Both the position numbers and the translations under genes were made by a program. 10,869 nucleotides of DNA from Candidatus Bathyarchaeota archaeon (GTDB lineage: Archaea; Thermoproteota; Bathyarchaeia; Bathyarchaeales; Bathyarchaeaceae), in contig JAOUPL010000036.1 of NCBI GenBank assembly GCA_029879825.1, positions 1 to 10,869 of the forward strand, in the 5' to 3' direction. Numbering within the stretch: position 1 is the first letter of the stretch; the number at the start of each line of letters is the position of its first letter. The notes below the pieces were generated by a model. It worked only from the letters and a program-made list of their open reading frames with translations, was not told where the DNA came from and ran no database searches. Positions 1 through 6,071 of this stretch are shown one piece after another.

Positions 1-36
1 CGACACCTCAAGGAAAACTCGATATGGAATCACTCT

Positions 37-46
37 CTTATATGTG
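37..46 (+). promoter_or_regulatory. Possible TATA box for the GGR-family gene
   Basis: The T/A-rich stretch CTTATATG resembles an archaeal box A. A transcript start about 25 bp downstream (near 65-70) would leave a leader of roughly 40 nt before the GTG at 110. It overlaps the possible upstream GTG at 44, which argues against that start. The rest of 1-109 shows no other gene I can support. Confidence 0.35.
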
Positions 47-109
47 CTATCTTTTAATGCCTTTCTAAGACTATACTTGAATCAATGGTTTCACGTAAGA
101 GGAAGAGAA

Positions 110-1345
110 GTGAACGGAAAGACTGACATAATTGTGGTTGGAGGAGGTCCCTGCGGTTCGTATTCGGCTTTGACAGCCGCGAGGCTAGGCGCCGAGGTTT
201 TTGTTTGCGAAGAGCACAGGGAGATAGGGGTTCCCAAACACTGCGCTGGTCATCTGAGCGTTGCTGGTTTGGAACGGTTAGGGTTACGCTTACCGCCTGA
301 GGTCATTGAGAATGAGATTAAAGGAGCCGTTTTTCATTCACCCTCAGGTAAAGAGTTCGTAATCAGACGCGATTCCCCTGTAACTTATGTTGTTAACAGG
401 GAATTATTCGATAAGAATCTCTCAGATCTCGCCGCGAAATCTGGGGCGCGATACTTTTTGGAATCGAGGGTAAAGTCCCTTCTGTTTGATTCGGGTTTTG
501 TCGTGGGGGTTGCTGTTAAAAAAGGCCGAGATGAAAAAAATTTGGCGTCGAATGTTGTGATAGACGCTGAGGGCTGCTCGTCCACTCTTTTGAAGAAAAC
601 CGGGCTGCAGACTCTTCAAGGCTCCATGGTCGTTAAGGCAATCCAAGTAGAAGTGGACAGGGTGGATGGAATAGACGGGGACATGGTTGAGGTGTATCTT
701 GGAAGAAAATATGCTCCAGGCTTTTTTGCTTGGATAATTCCTAAAAGAGACGCTTCGGCAAAGGTTGGTTTGGCCACGTGGGCTGGTGATCCTCGAGAGT
801 ACCTGCGTCGGTTCATGAAGAACCATCCCGTGGCATCTAAAAAACTAAGGAAGAGTAACATCACAAGTCTTTCTCTTCATCCCATTCTGCTTGGAGGCCC
901 TGTCCCCAAAACCTATTCAAACGGGCTTCTCGTGGTGGGAGACACAGCCTCGCAGGTGAAACCAACGACGGGAGGAGGCGTGATCGTTGGGCTGTCGTGC
1001 TCCAAAATTGCCGGAGAGGTCGCATACGAAGCCGTAAAGAACAACGATTTCTCTGAAACTTTCCTGTCCCAATATCAGTCTCGATGGAAGGAGTTGATGG
1101 GTTTCGACTTGACGGTGATGCGTCAAATAAGGAAACTGCTCAACCGTTTATCTGATGACAAGGTGGACAAAATCATCGATTTCTGCACGAAGTTTGGGGT
1201 CGATGACGTGCTTGAGGATGTTGGAGACCTCGATTTTCAAGGGAGGTCGCTTATCCCTATGATCAAGCATCCTACAACGCTGGTTACGATGCTCTATTTC
1301 ATGTTTTCGTGGCTTACTTCGAGTTCACGTTCTCGCCCAAAATAA
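110..1345 (+). CDS. Geranylgeranyl reductase family FAD-dependent oxidoreductase
   Basis: A flavoprotein of the geranylgeranyl reductase (GGR/FixC-like) family. Archaeal members saturate the isoprenoid chains of membrane lipids or their precursors, probably at the membrane surface. From the GTG at 110 the protein is 411 aa. It opens with the FAD-binding Rossmann motif VVGGGPCGSYSA (about residues 9-20). Then come the family's GVPKHCAGHLS segment (about 40-50), a DAEG motif (about 152), the substrate-side FFAWIIPK segment (about 205-212), and the second flavin motif GDTASQVKPTTGGG (about 277-290), a GGR hallmark. The C-terminus has a hydrophobic stretch (about 389-402) that may touch the membrane. 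I chose GTG 110 because GAGG at 99-102 lies 7 nt upstream. A GTG at 44 would add 22 residues ahead of the Rossmann strand but overlaps a TATA-like sequence. The exact lipid substrate cannot be read from sequence; members of this family also act on other isoprenoids or quinones. Confidence 0.88.
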   Translation: MNGKTDIIVVGGGPCGSYSALTAARLGAEVFVCEEHREIGVPKHCAGHLSVAGLERLGLRLPPEVIENEIKGAVFHSPSGKEFVIRRDSPVTYVVNRELFDKNLSDLAAKSGARYFLESRVKSLLFDSGFVVGVAVKKGRDEKNLASNVVIDAEGCSSTLLKKTGLQTLQGSMVVKAIQVEVDRVDGIDGDMVEVYLGRKYAPGFFAWIIPKRDASAKVGLATWAGDPREYLRRFMKNHPVASKKLRKSNITSLSLHPILLGGPVPKTYSNGLLVVGDTASQVKPTTGGGVIVGLSCSKIAGEVAYEAVKNNDFSETFLSQYQSRWKELMGFDLTVMRQIRKLLNRLSDDKVDKIIDFCTKFGVDDVLEDVGDLDFQGRSLIPMIKHPTTLVTMLYFMFSWLTSSSRSRPK

Positions 1346-1430
1346 TCGTTATACAGAATGTGATGTGTAAATGGTTAATGGGACGCAAAGACTATTAGTT
1401 TAGACATTATAATTTGCCGAGGTTAGGAGG

Positions 1431-1817
1431 ATGGCTGAGAAACTGTCTGCTGGTCCACTTACTTTTCGATATAAGCAAGTCATTGTTATGCGAAATGATT
1501 TGAAGATGAGCAGGGGGAAGATTGCGGCTCAAGCTGGACACGCGGCTGTTTCCGCGGCTGAGGAAGCGAGGAAGAAATGTTCTGGCTGGTGGAAGGCTTG
1601 GATAGCGGAAGGACAGTGTAAAATAGCCGTGAGAGCAGAGTCTGAACAAGAGCTTCTGGAGCTTGAGAGAAAAGCAAAGAGGTCAAAGTTGCCCACAGCC
1701 CTAATTGTTGACAGAGGTCTAACCGAGCTCCCGCCAGACACCATAACTTGCTTGGGGATAGGCCCAGCCCCATCCATCCAAGTAGACGCGATAACTGGAC
1801 AGCTGCCTCTGCTTTGA
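1431..1817 (+). CDS. pth2: Peptidyl-tRNA hydrolase, Pth2 (archaeal/eukaryotic) type
   Basis: Releases tRNA from peptidyl-tRNAs that fall off the ribosome, so that the tRNA can be reused. The 128-aa protein shows the whole Pth2 fold signature: KQVIVMRNDLKMSRGKIAAQAGHAAV (split here by function: a first strand at 15-20, then the GKIAAQAGHA helix at 29-38), a central KIAVRAESEQEL segment (64-75), and the C-terminal block LIVDRGLTELPPDTITCLGI (91-110) followed by GPAPSIQVDAITGQLPLL. It has about a dozen more N-terminal residues than typical Pth2 proteins. The ATG at 1431 is preceded by GAGGTTA (1419-1425) at a reasonable distance; the nearer GGAGG at 1426-1430 directly abuts the ATG and is too close to be the working site. 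An 85-nt gap separates it from the reductase gene, and truD follows 10 nt after its stop, so pth2-truD is probably one transcript. Confidence 0.95.
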   Translation: MAEKLSAGPLTFRYKQVIVMRNDLKMSRGKIAAQAGHAAVSAAEEARKKCSGWWKAWIAEGQCKIAVRAESEQELLELERKAKRSKLPTALIVDRGLTELPPDTITCLGIGPAPSIQVDAITGQLPLL

Positions 1818-1827
1818 GGTTACGTTC

Positions 1828-3189
1828 TTGAGGGTTCCTGCGCTTGAGAAAGAACTCGGAATGGAGGTTTACGTCACTCAATCTCCAGGAATTGGCGGAA
1901 GAATCCGTCAGCTAATAGAGGACTTCGTGGTTGAGGAACTCTTGGTTGACGGGTCGAAGGCTGAGGTTTCACCAGCTGAGACTCGGGAACCCGTTGGAAG
2001 GGGGCGCTATCTCATCTGCGTTTTGGTTAAGCGAGATTGGGACACTCTTTGGGCGGTCAGGAACGTCGCTAGGCGGTTGGGTATAAGCCATAAACGAATC
2101 CGAATAGCCGGCATGAAGGACGCCAAGGCCCTCACTGCTCAGCATATCAGCCTTCAAGGTGTCGCACCTACAAGGGCTTCGCAGGTTGAAATTAAAGACA
2201 TAACTCTTCGTCCGCTCCGTTTTTCTGATAGAAGAATTTTCTCTCAGCTTCTCTTGGGAAATCAATTTCAAGTTGTAATCAGGGCCGTATCTCACTCCTC
2301 TTCCGTGGTTGAAAAGCGAGTCAGAAACGTGCAAAACGAATTGGCGAGTTTGGGTGGGGTTCCCAACTTTTTTGGACATCAGCGCTTCGGCACCGTCAGA
2401 CCTATCACTCATTTGGTGGGTCGTTTTCTAGCAAAGGGCGACTTGGAGAAAGCAACACTCGCTTTTCTCGCTCAACCTAGCATGCATGAGCATCCTGAAT
2501 CTAGGGAGGCGCGAGAACAGCTGCGGGACAGTCAAGATTTTGAGGAAGCCCTTCGTTGTTTTCCGAGACAACTCAGATATGAACGTTTCATGCTTGGTCA
2601 CTTAGCGAAGCAGCCGAGAGACTTCGTGGGGGCGTTTCGAGAGTTGCCTCTGAAGCTGCGCAAGCTCTTCGTCCAAGCCTATCAGTCCTTCCTCTTCAAC
2701 AAATTCCTCAGCGAAAGAATTAGACGGGGTATTCCCCTCAACGAGGCTCAAATCGGAGACTACGTGGTAAAGCTTGACGACCACGGGCTACCAACAACCG
2801 AGTTTACACAGGTGACTGACTCATCTCTTCAAGCCGTCAAAGAGGCTTTGAATGAGAGCAAGATGCGAGTAGCTATTCCTCTTGTAGGTTTGAAACAACC
2901 TCCATCAGAAGGGGTGCAAGGAGAGATCGAGCAAGAAATCCTTGAAACCGAAAACGTGAATCCTCAAGACTTCCAGATTTCATTCATGCCCGAAGTAAGC
3001 GCGCTAGGCGTGTTGCGAACAATCCTGGCATCCGCAACCAATCTTTCTGTTGAAAAGGCATCCGGAGACTCAGCGAATCCCTCCAAACGCAAGACAAGGC
3101 TGGGCTTCACGTTACATCGAGGCTCCTACGCAACCGTTCTCTTACGGGAATGCATGAAGCCCCGAGACCTAATAAAAGCGGGTTTTTAG
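1828..3189 (+). CDS. truD: tRNA pseudouridine synthase D (TruD/Pus7 family)
   Basis: Converts a specific uridine in tRNA to pseudouridine (position 13 in characterised TruD enzymes). The 453-aa length fits archaeal TruD. Visible motifs in order: the N-terminal GIGGRIRQLIEDFVVEEL (21-38); the catalytic loop AGMKDAKALTAQH (94-106), where Asp98 aligns with the TruD catalytic aspartate; NFFGHQRFG (180-188); the inserted TRUD domain, including LRYERFMLGHL (249-259) and FVQAYQSFLFNKFL (281-294); and a closing GFTLHRGSYATVLLRECMK near the C-terminus. The start is a TTG at 1828: GAGGTTA at 1815-1821 lies 6 nt upstream, overlapping the pth2 stop codon, and the resulting N-terminus (RVPALEKELGMEVY) matches archaeal TruD starts, whereas the ATG at 1861 would remove it. 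The gene ends in a T-rich terminator and converges on the ABC permease. Confidence 0.95.
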   Translation: MRVPALEKELGMEVYVTQSPGIGGRIRQLIEDFVVEELLVDGSKAEVSPAETREPVGRGRYLICVLVKRDWDTLWAVRNVARRLGISHKRIRIAGMKDAKALTAQHISLQGVAPTRASQVEIKDITLRPLRFSDRRIFSQLLLGNQFQVVIRAVSHSSSVVEKRVRNVQNELASLGGVPNFFGHQRFGTVRPITHLVGRFLAKGDLEKATLAFLAQPSMHEHPESREAREQLRDSQDFEEALRCFPRQLRYERFMLGHLAKQPRDFVGAFRELPLKLRKLFVQAYQSFLFNKFLSERIRRGIPLNEAQIGDYVVKLDDHGLPTTEFTQVTDSSLQAVKEALNESKMRVAIPLVGLKQPPSEGVQGEIEQEILETENVNPQDFQISFMPEVSALGVLRTILASATNLSVEKASGDSANPSKRKTRLGFTLHRGSYATVLLRECMKPRDLIKAGF

Positions 3190-3207
3190 ATGCTTTTTTC
3201 CGTTTTT
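3183..3207 (+). terminator. T-tract terminator after truD
   Basis: Three runs of T (3183-3187, 3194-3199 and 3203-3207) lie across and just after the truD stop codon, with no strong hairpin. Closely spaced T-runs of this kind are the usual archaeal intrinsic terminator. The following 100 bp separate truD from the convergent permease gene. Confidence 0.5.
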
Positions 3208-3216
3208 ATATGTCTG

Positions 3217-3333
3217 CTACTTTCGCTTGCGGAAGAGTTTCACCCCATCCATGTCGGTGACGTACTCGAATCCAGCTTCCAAGAGGCTGCAAGCGCGCGC
3301 TGATTGTTTGTTAAGACTCAGTCTTCTTCCCAT
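3217..3333 (-). pseudogene. Possible C-terminal relic of an archaeal tyrosine-type integrase
   Basis: On the minus strand, the frame ending at the TAG at 3219-3217 reads ...LNKQSARACSLLEA, then GFEYVTDMDGVKLFRKRK and stop. From memory this GFEYV-x-D-x-x-G-x-K-x-FRKRK ending is typical of the extreme C-terminus of archaeal site-specific integrases/tyrosine recombinases. No catalytic part (Arg...His-x-x-Arg...Tyr) is present: further upstream this frame only reads antisense-free shadow sequence through the permease gene. It is therefore either a relic left by a lost element, or the tail of an integration site, or a chance 38-codon frame. An ATG at 3333-3331 opens it, overlapping the end of the permease gene, so translation as a tiny protein is possible but unsupported. 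Confidence 0.4.
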
Positions 3334-4433
3334 TTGGTTATCAAAGATCCTACGATGATGGATGCGATGCCTAATGCCGTGATTAGAGCGGTGTTGAGGA
3401 TTGCTTGTTGTGCTTGTCCGAAAATCATGGCTGCCCTGAGGCCTTCACTTACGTAAGTCAGCGGAAGCACCTGTGCGATTGTTTGCAGGAATTGTGGCAT
3501 TTGGCTGAGTTGGAAGAAGGTGCCTGATAGAAACATCATGGGAAAGGTTACCACGTTTGCCGCCGCGTCCGCGCCGTCTGGGTCTTTGACGAACCTTGCG
3601 ATGATCATGCCTAAGCCAGTAAACATCAGAGAAGCCATCGCCACCATGAGCAAAGAGACAGCGTCCAAAGTCATCTTCATGCCGAATATTGCCATGCCCA
3701 TAAGCATCATAACGGCCATGCCCAGATAAGAGATGAGAACGTTGTAGATGGTTCTGGATAGTATCCACTCATAACGTTTCAAGGGAGTGGTTGCCAGCTT
3801 GTGGAATATCCCATTTTGCTTGAAGCGTGCACTAATCGAAACAGAAGTGAAAATGCTCGTAGTCATCGCTGTCATCCCAATGACTCCTGGAATAAAGAAA
3901 TCGATGAAGCCGAAGCGTTTCGGCGCTATGGTCAAATCTTGAATACTAAAGTACTCGACGCCCTTTGAAAGCTCAAAGTTGAGTTTGTCAATGATGCTCA
4001 TCACAATGCTCTGCACAACAGGGGCAGAGGATGTGGACTGGTCATAGACAAACGTAACGTTTGCGGTTACCGCGCCGTGGGTGTAAAGGGCAATGTTCGC
4101 AGAAGTGTTGAACCCTGATGGAACGATAAGCATGCTGCTCAGCCTGTTTGCTAGCGCATAGTCTGTTCCATTGACTGAAGCATCAACCATGTGGATGTTG
4201 AAAGCATTTGTGGAGTTGAGTACAGTTATGAGACTGTCAGACCAGTACGTTGCTTTTCCGTCAGTCAGGTCTTGGTTTTGCACGTAAAGGTCATATCTCA
4301 TTGAAGATTGGCTGAAGATAGCTCCGAACAGAAGTATCAGAATAGTTGGAAACGCAAGGGTCCAGAAAATGGTGCTCTTGTCACGCCAGAAGGTTTTGAG
4401 ACTTGCTTTCAGGTCAATTACTACGTGGCTCAT
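3318..4433 (-). CDS. ABC-2 type transporter permease
   Basis: Membrane subunit of an ABC-2 type exporter that works with the ATPase encoded just upstream. The 371-aa protein has one N-terminal membrane segment (about 22-40), then a large domain outside the membrane (about 41-178, with several Asn-x-Ser/Thr sites), then five more segments (about 179-201, 228-250, 256-280, 294-312, 346-365). That 1+5 arrangement with a big first loop is the pattern of the ABC-2 family that includes drug, antibiotic and lipid exporters. The motif GFIDFFIPGVIGMTAM at the start of the second segment and the FHKLATTPLKRYEWILSR cytoplasmic segment (about 210-227) are typical. Its ATG overlaps the ATPase stop as ATGA, indicating translational coupling. 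Substrate is unknown; the sequence does not separate drug, lipid or polysaccharide export. Confidence 0.9.
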   Translation of the reverse strand: MSHVVIDLKASLKTFWRDKSTIFWTLAFPTILILLFGAIFSQSSMRYDLYVQNQDLTDGKATYWSDSLITVLNSTNAFNIHMVDASVNGTDYALANRLSSMLIVPSGFNTSANIALYTHGAVTANVTFVYDQSTSSAPVVQSIVMSIIDKLNFELSKGVEYFSIQDLTIAPKRFGFIDFFIPGVIGMTAMTTSIFTSVSISARFKQNGIFHKLATTPLKRYEWILSRTIYNVLISYLGMAVMMLMGMAIFGMKMTLDAVSLLMVAMASLMFTGLGMIIARFVKDPDGADAAANVVTFPMMFLSGTFFQLSQMPQFLQTIAQVLPLTYVSEGLRAAMIFGQAQQAILNTALITALGIASIIVGSLITKWEED

Positions 4434-5389
4434 ATGCCGCTTTCCTCCTCTCCCAACGACACGCCCGTGAGATTGAGAAACACGTCTTCAAGGCTTGAGC
4501 GTTTGAGCTGAAGTTCGCCGAAGGGAATGTCCGTGTTGCTCAAGGTGTGCAAGATTTCTGAGACTGCCACAGCGTGATTCAGGTGGACGGTGACATCGCT
4601 GGTTGTCTTGTCATAGTTCGCTTTTATCCCTAGTTTCTCTATGTTTGGAACAGCTTTGGGGCTCGTCTTCTTTAATATAAGCAGGTTCCTCTTGCCATGT
4701 TCAGAGATAAGCCTTTCAGGGCTATCCAACGCGACTATTCTGCCATTGTGGATAATGCCCACGCGATCCGCAAGGATTTCAGCTTCTTCCATGTAGTGTG
4801 TTGTCAGGAAAACGGTTTTTCCCTTCTTATGAAGCCCGTCGATAAGATGCCACACACCGTGACGCGCTTTCGGGTCTAACCCAGAGCTGGGCTCGTCCAA
4901 GAACACTAGTTCAGGGTCATTAACCAAGGCAACGGCTATTCCCAGACGCTGCTTCAAGCCGCCTGACAGGTTTCTGAAAAGGACGTTCTTCTTATCCTCC
5001 AAATCGACAAGTCTGATCAGCTCATCAACATCCGGGCGACTATCAAACATCCCAGCATAATACTGAATCGTTTCCTTGACTGTGAGCCTTTCATAAGTGT
5101 AAAAGTCCTGCGGCAATACGCCAGTTCTCTTTTTGATTTCAGGCTGATGCTTTGTGATGTCAAATCCAAGAACGTAGGCTTTTCCGCTCGTAGGTCTTCG
5201 CAAGCACTCCAAAATCTCCACAGTCGTAGTTTTGCCTGCACCGTTAGGCCCCAGAAACGCAAAGATCTCCCCCCGATTGACAGTAAAAGAAATGCCGTTG
5301 ACCGCGATCAATTCGCCATAGCGCTTCGTAAGTTCTTGCACTTCAATAGCGATGCTATTTCCCAAACTAATCCCTTCATAATGCCTCAT
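4430..5389 (-). CDS. ABC transporter ATP-binding protein (ABC-2 exporter, DrrA/CcmA-like)
   Basis: Cytoplasmic ATPase that drives the partner permease. All nucleotide-binding motifs are intact: Walker A GPNGAGKTT (47-55), Q-loop around VLPQD (91-95), signature LSGGLKQRLG (141-150), Walker B LVFLDEPSSGLDP (161-173) and switch histidine in TTHYMEEAE (196-204). After residue 220 there is the extra C-terminal domain usual in DrrA-like exporters (319 aa in total). The start is uncertain. The ATG at 5389 lies only about 20 bp from the centre of a strong TATA box (5406-5413), so the transcript would begin near or inside it. A TTG at 5365, with GAAGGGA just upstream, or a GTG at residue 18 (starting VQELTKRYG) would fit better. 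The first residues (MRHYEGIS) are not part of the conserved domain. It is the first gene of a two-gene operon. Confidence 0.93.
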   Translation of the reverse strand: MRHYEGISLGNSIAIEVQELTKRYGELIAVNGISFTVNRGEIFAFLGPNGAGKTTTVEILECLRRPTSGKAYVLGFDITKHQPEIKKRTGVLPQDFYTYERLTVKETIQYYAGMFDSRPDVDELIRLVDLEDKKNVLFRNLSGGLKQRLGIAVALVNDPELVFLDEPSSGLDPKARHGVWHLIDGLHKKGKTVFLTTHYMEEAEILADRVGIIHNGRIVALDSPERLISEHGKRNLLILKKTSPKAVPNIEKLGIKANYDKTTSDVTVHLNHAVAVSEILHTLSNTDIPFGELQLKRSSLEDVFLNLTGVSLGEEESGI

Positions 5390-5405
5390 GCGGAGCGCAC
5401 ACTCC

Positions 5406-5413
5406 TATATAAA
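5406..5413 (-). promoter_or_regulatory. TATA box for the ABC exporter operon
   Basis: On the minus strand this reads TTTATATA, an excellent archaeal box A. The expected start of transcription is near 5383-5386. Immediately downstream, 5392-5405 forms an imperfect palindrome on the minus strand (GGAGTG-TG-CGCTCC, one mismatched pair), a possible operator between the box and the start codon. Confidence 0.6.
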
Positions 5414-5540
5414 CAGAGATGGCCATCGGTTTCGCGCGCGCCTACAAGCTGATACGCAAATACAAACTTCATGAAGAAAAGAGTAAAAAAATGGACAATG
5501 TGTCATACAGGTCTAGCAGATGCATGAATCTCGGTTGGAT

Positions 5541-5548
5541 AAAAAAAA
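5541..5548 (-). terminator. T-tract terminator after the zinc-ribbon gene
   Basis: Eight consecutive T on the minus strand, about 65 nt after the stop of the zinc-ribbon gene and preceded by C-rich sequence. This fits an archaeal terminator. The whole 5390-5613 gap otherwise holds only the ABC operon promoter; a plus-strand open frame at 5419-5601 lacks any recognisable protein features. Confidence 0.5.
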
Positions 5549-5603
5549 GAGGGGATTTGCGGGGGGATATCTCCAGACATGCCTTGAAAGCGGGTTTTTG
5601 AAG

Positions 5604-5617
5604 GTAAACAGGTTTAC
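5604..5617. repeat. Short palindrome at the end of the zinc-ribbon gene
   Basis: GTAAAC-AG-GTTTAC, perfect 6-bp arms with a 2-bp centre, overlapping the TAA stop at 5614-5616. The spacer is too small for an RNA hairpin with full arms, so if it is functional it is more likely a protein site on DNA. It may be chance. Confidence 0.3.
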
Positions 5618-5931
5618 TCTTTTCTTTCAACAACTATCTTACAATTCGTAGCCAAAGCAGCTATTGCACCTAAAGCTGCAAGCCAAGGAGCAAGAACAAC
5701 ACCGATAACTCCTATAGTGGCAGGTATCTCAAGCAGAACCTTTCCCTTTTCGTCTTTAACAATTATTCTCGTCACGTTTCCTTCATGAAGCAACTCCTTG
5801 ACTTTTTCAATGAGATTATCAGCGGAGACCGAAAATTCCTCTTTAACCACTTTGGCAACCGAAGCACCACAAACATGACAGAATTTACTTTCCTCTTTCA
5901 ACTTTGCCCCGCATTTCCAACAATAAGACAA
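5614..5931 (-). CDS. Zinc-ribbon protein with DUF4342 domain
   Basis: A 105-aa protein of unknown function. Residues 4-21 are a zinc ribbon of the CWKCG...FCHVCG type (Cys4, Cys7, Cys18, Cys21). Residues about 31-103 match, as I recall it, the DUF4342 pattern: EEFSVSADNLIEKVKELLHEGNV, then a strand RIIVKDEKGKVLLEIP, then a hydrophobic stretch (about 72-95, rich in Val, Ile, Ala, Leu) that could be membrane-associated or the core of a small domain, then CKIVVER. The start is the TTG at 5931: GGGTGA on the minus strand lies 7 nt upstream and the zinc ribbon starts at once. It has its own promoter and terminator, so it is probably expressed alone. The mixture of zinc ribbon and hydrophobic segment suggests a small membrane-linked or chaperone-like factor, but that is a guess. 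Confidence 0.82.
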   Translation of the reverse strand: MSYCWKCGAKLKEESKFCHVCGASVAKVVKEEFSVSADNLIEKVKELLHEGNVTRIIVKDEKGKVLLEIPATIGVIGVVLAPWLAALGAIAALATNCKIVVERKE

Positions 5932-5970
5932 ACCCTTTCACCCTATGAAAACAGAAACTCGCTGTGCAAT

Positions 5971-5980
5971 TAAAAATATT
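5971..5980 (-). promoter_or_regulatory. Possible TATA box for the zinc-ribbon gene
   Basis: On the minus strand it reads AATATTTTTA, an A/T-only stretch about 40-50 bp ahead of the TTG at 5931. A transcript start near 5950 would give a short leader that still includes the GGGTGA ribosome binding site. Confidence 0.4.
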
Positions 5981-6009
5981 TCGTGCGCGCTGTTTTTCAT
6001 TTATTCTAT

Positions 6010-6015
6010 AAAAAA
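6010..6015 (-). terminator. T-tract terminator after aspS
   Basis: Six T in a row on the minus strand (CGTTTTTTATAG), about 57 nt after the aspS stop and followed by further A/T-rich sequence. Consistent with an archaeal terminator separating aspS from the zinc-ribbon gene. Confidence 0.4.
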
Positions 6016-6071
6016 CGGACGTTTACGGGGATCATCACTGTACGTATCTAAAAGCAAGCTATTAACCAGGG

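Noticed and set aside
1405..1415. TATA-like ATTATAATT just before pth2
   Set aside because: It is only about 20 bp from the ATG, so a transcript from it would start at or after the start codon. I could not assign it as the pth2 promoter.
1486..1881. 131-residue minus-strand open frame opposite pth2
   Set aside because: A shadow of pth2: it covers the conserved gene in the opposite direction, with no start signal and low-complexity Ser/Leu/Pro content.
1969..2412. 147-residue minus-strand open frame opposite truD
   Set aside because: Antisense to the conserved catalytic region of truD, with no supporting signals.
3318..5389. ABC exporter pair as a possible novel defence or antibiotic system
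   Set aside because: All motifs are ordinary for ABC-2 exporters and there are no linked biosynthetic, immunity or sensor genes.
5419..5601. 60-residue plus-strand open frame in the gap upstream of the ABC operon
   Set aside because: No ribosome binding site, no recognisable domain, very basic mixed composition, and it crosses the ABC promoter and the terminator of the zinc-ribbon gene.
3293..5990. Alternating GCGCGC runs in three gaps (near 3294, 5434 and 5985)
   Set aside because: Short, and with no shared flanking sequence, so probably chance rather than a repeat family.
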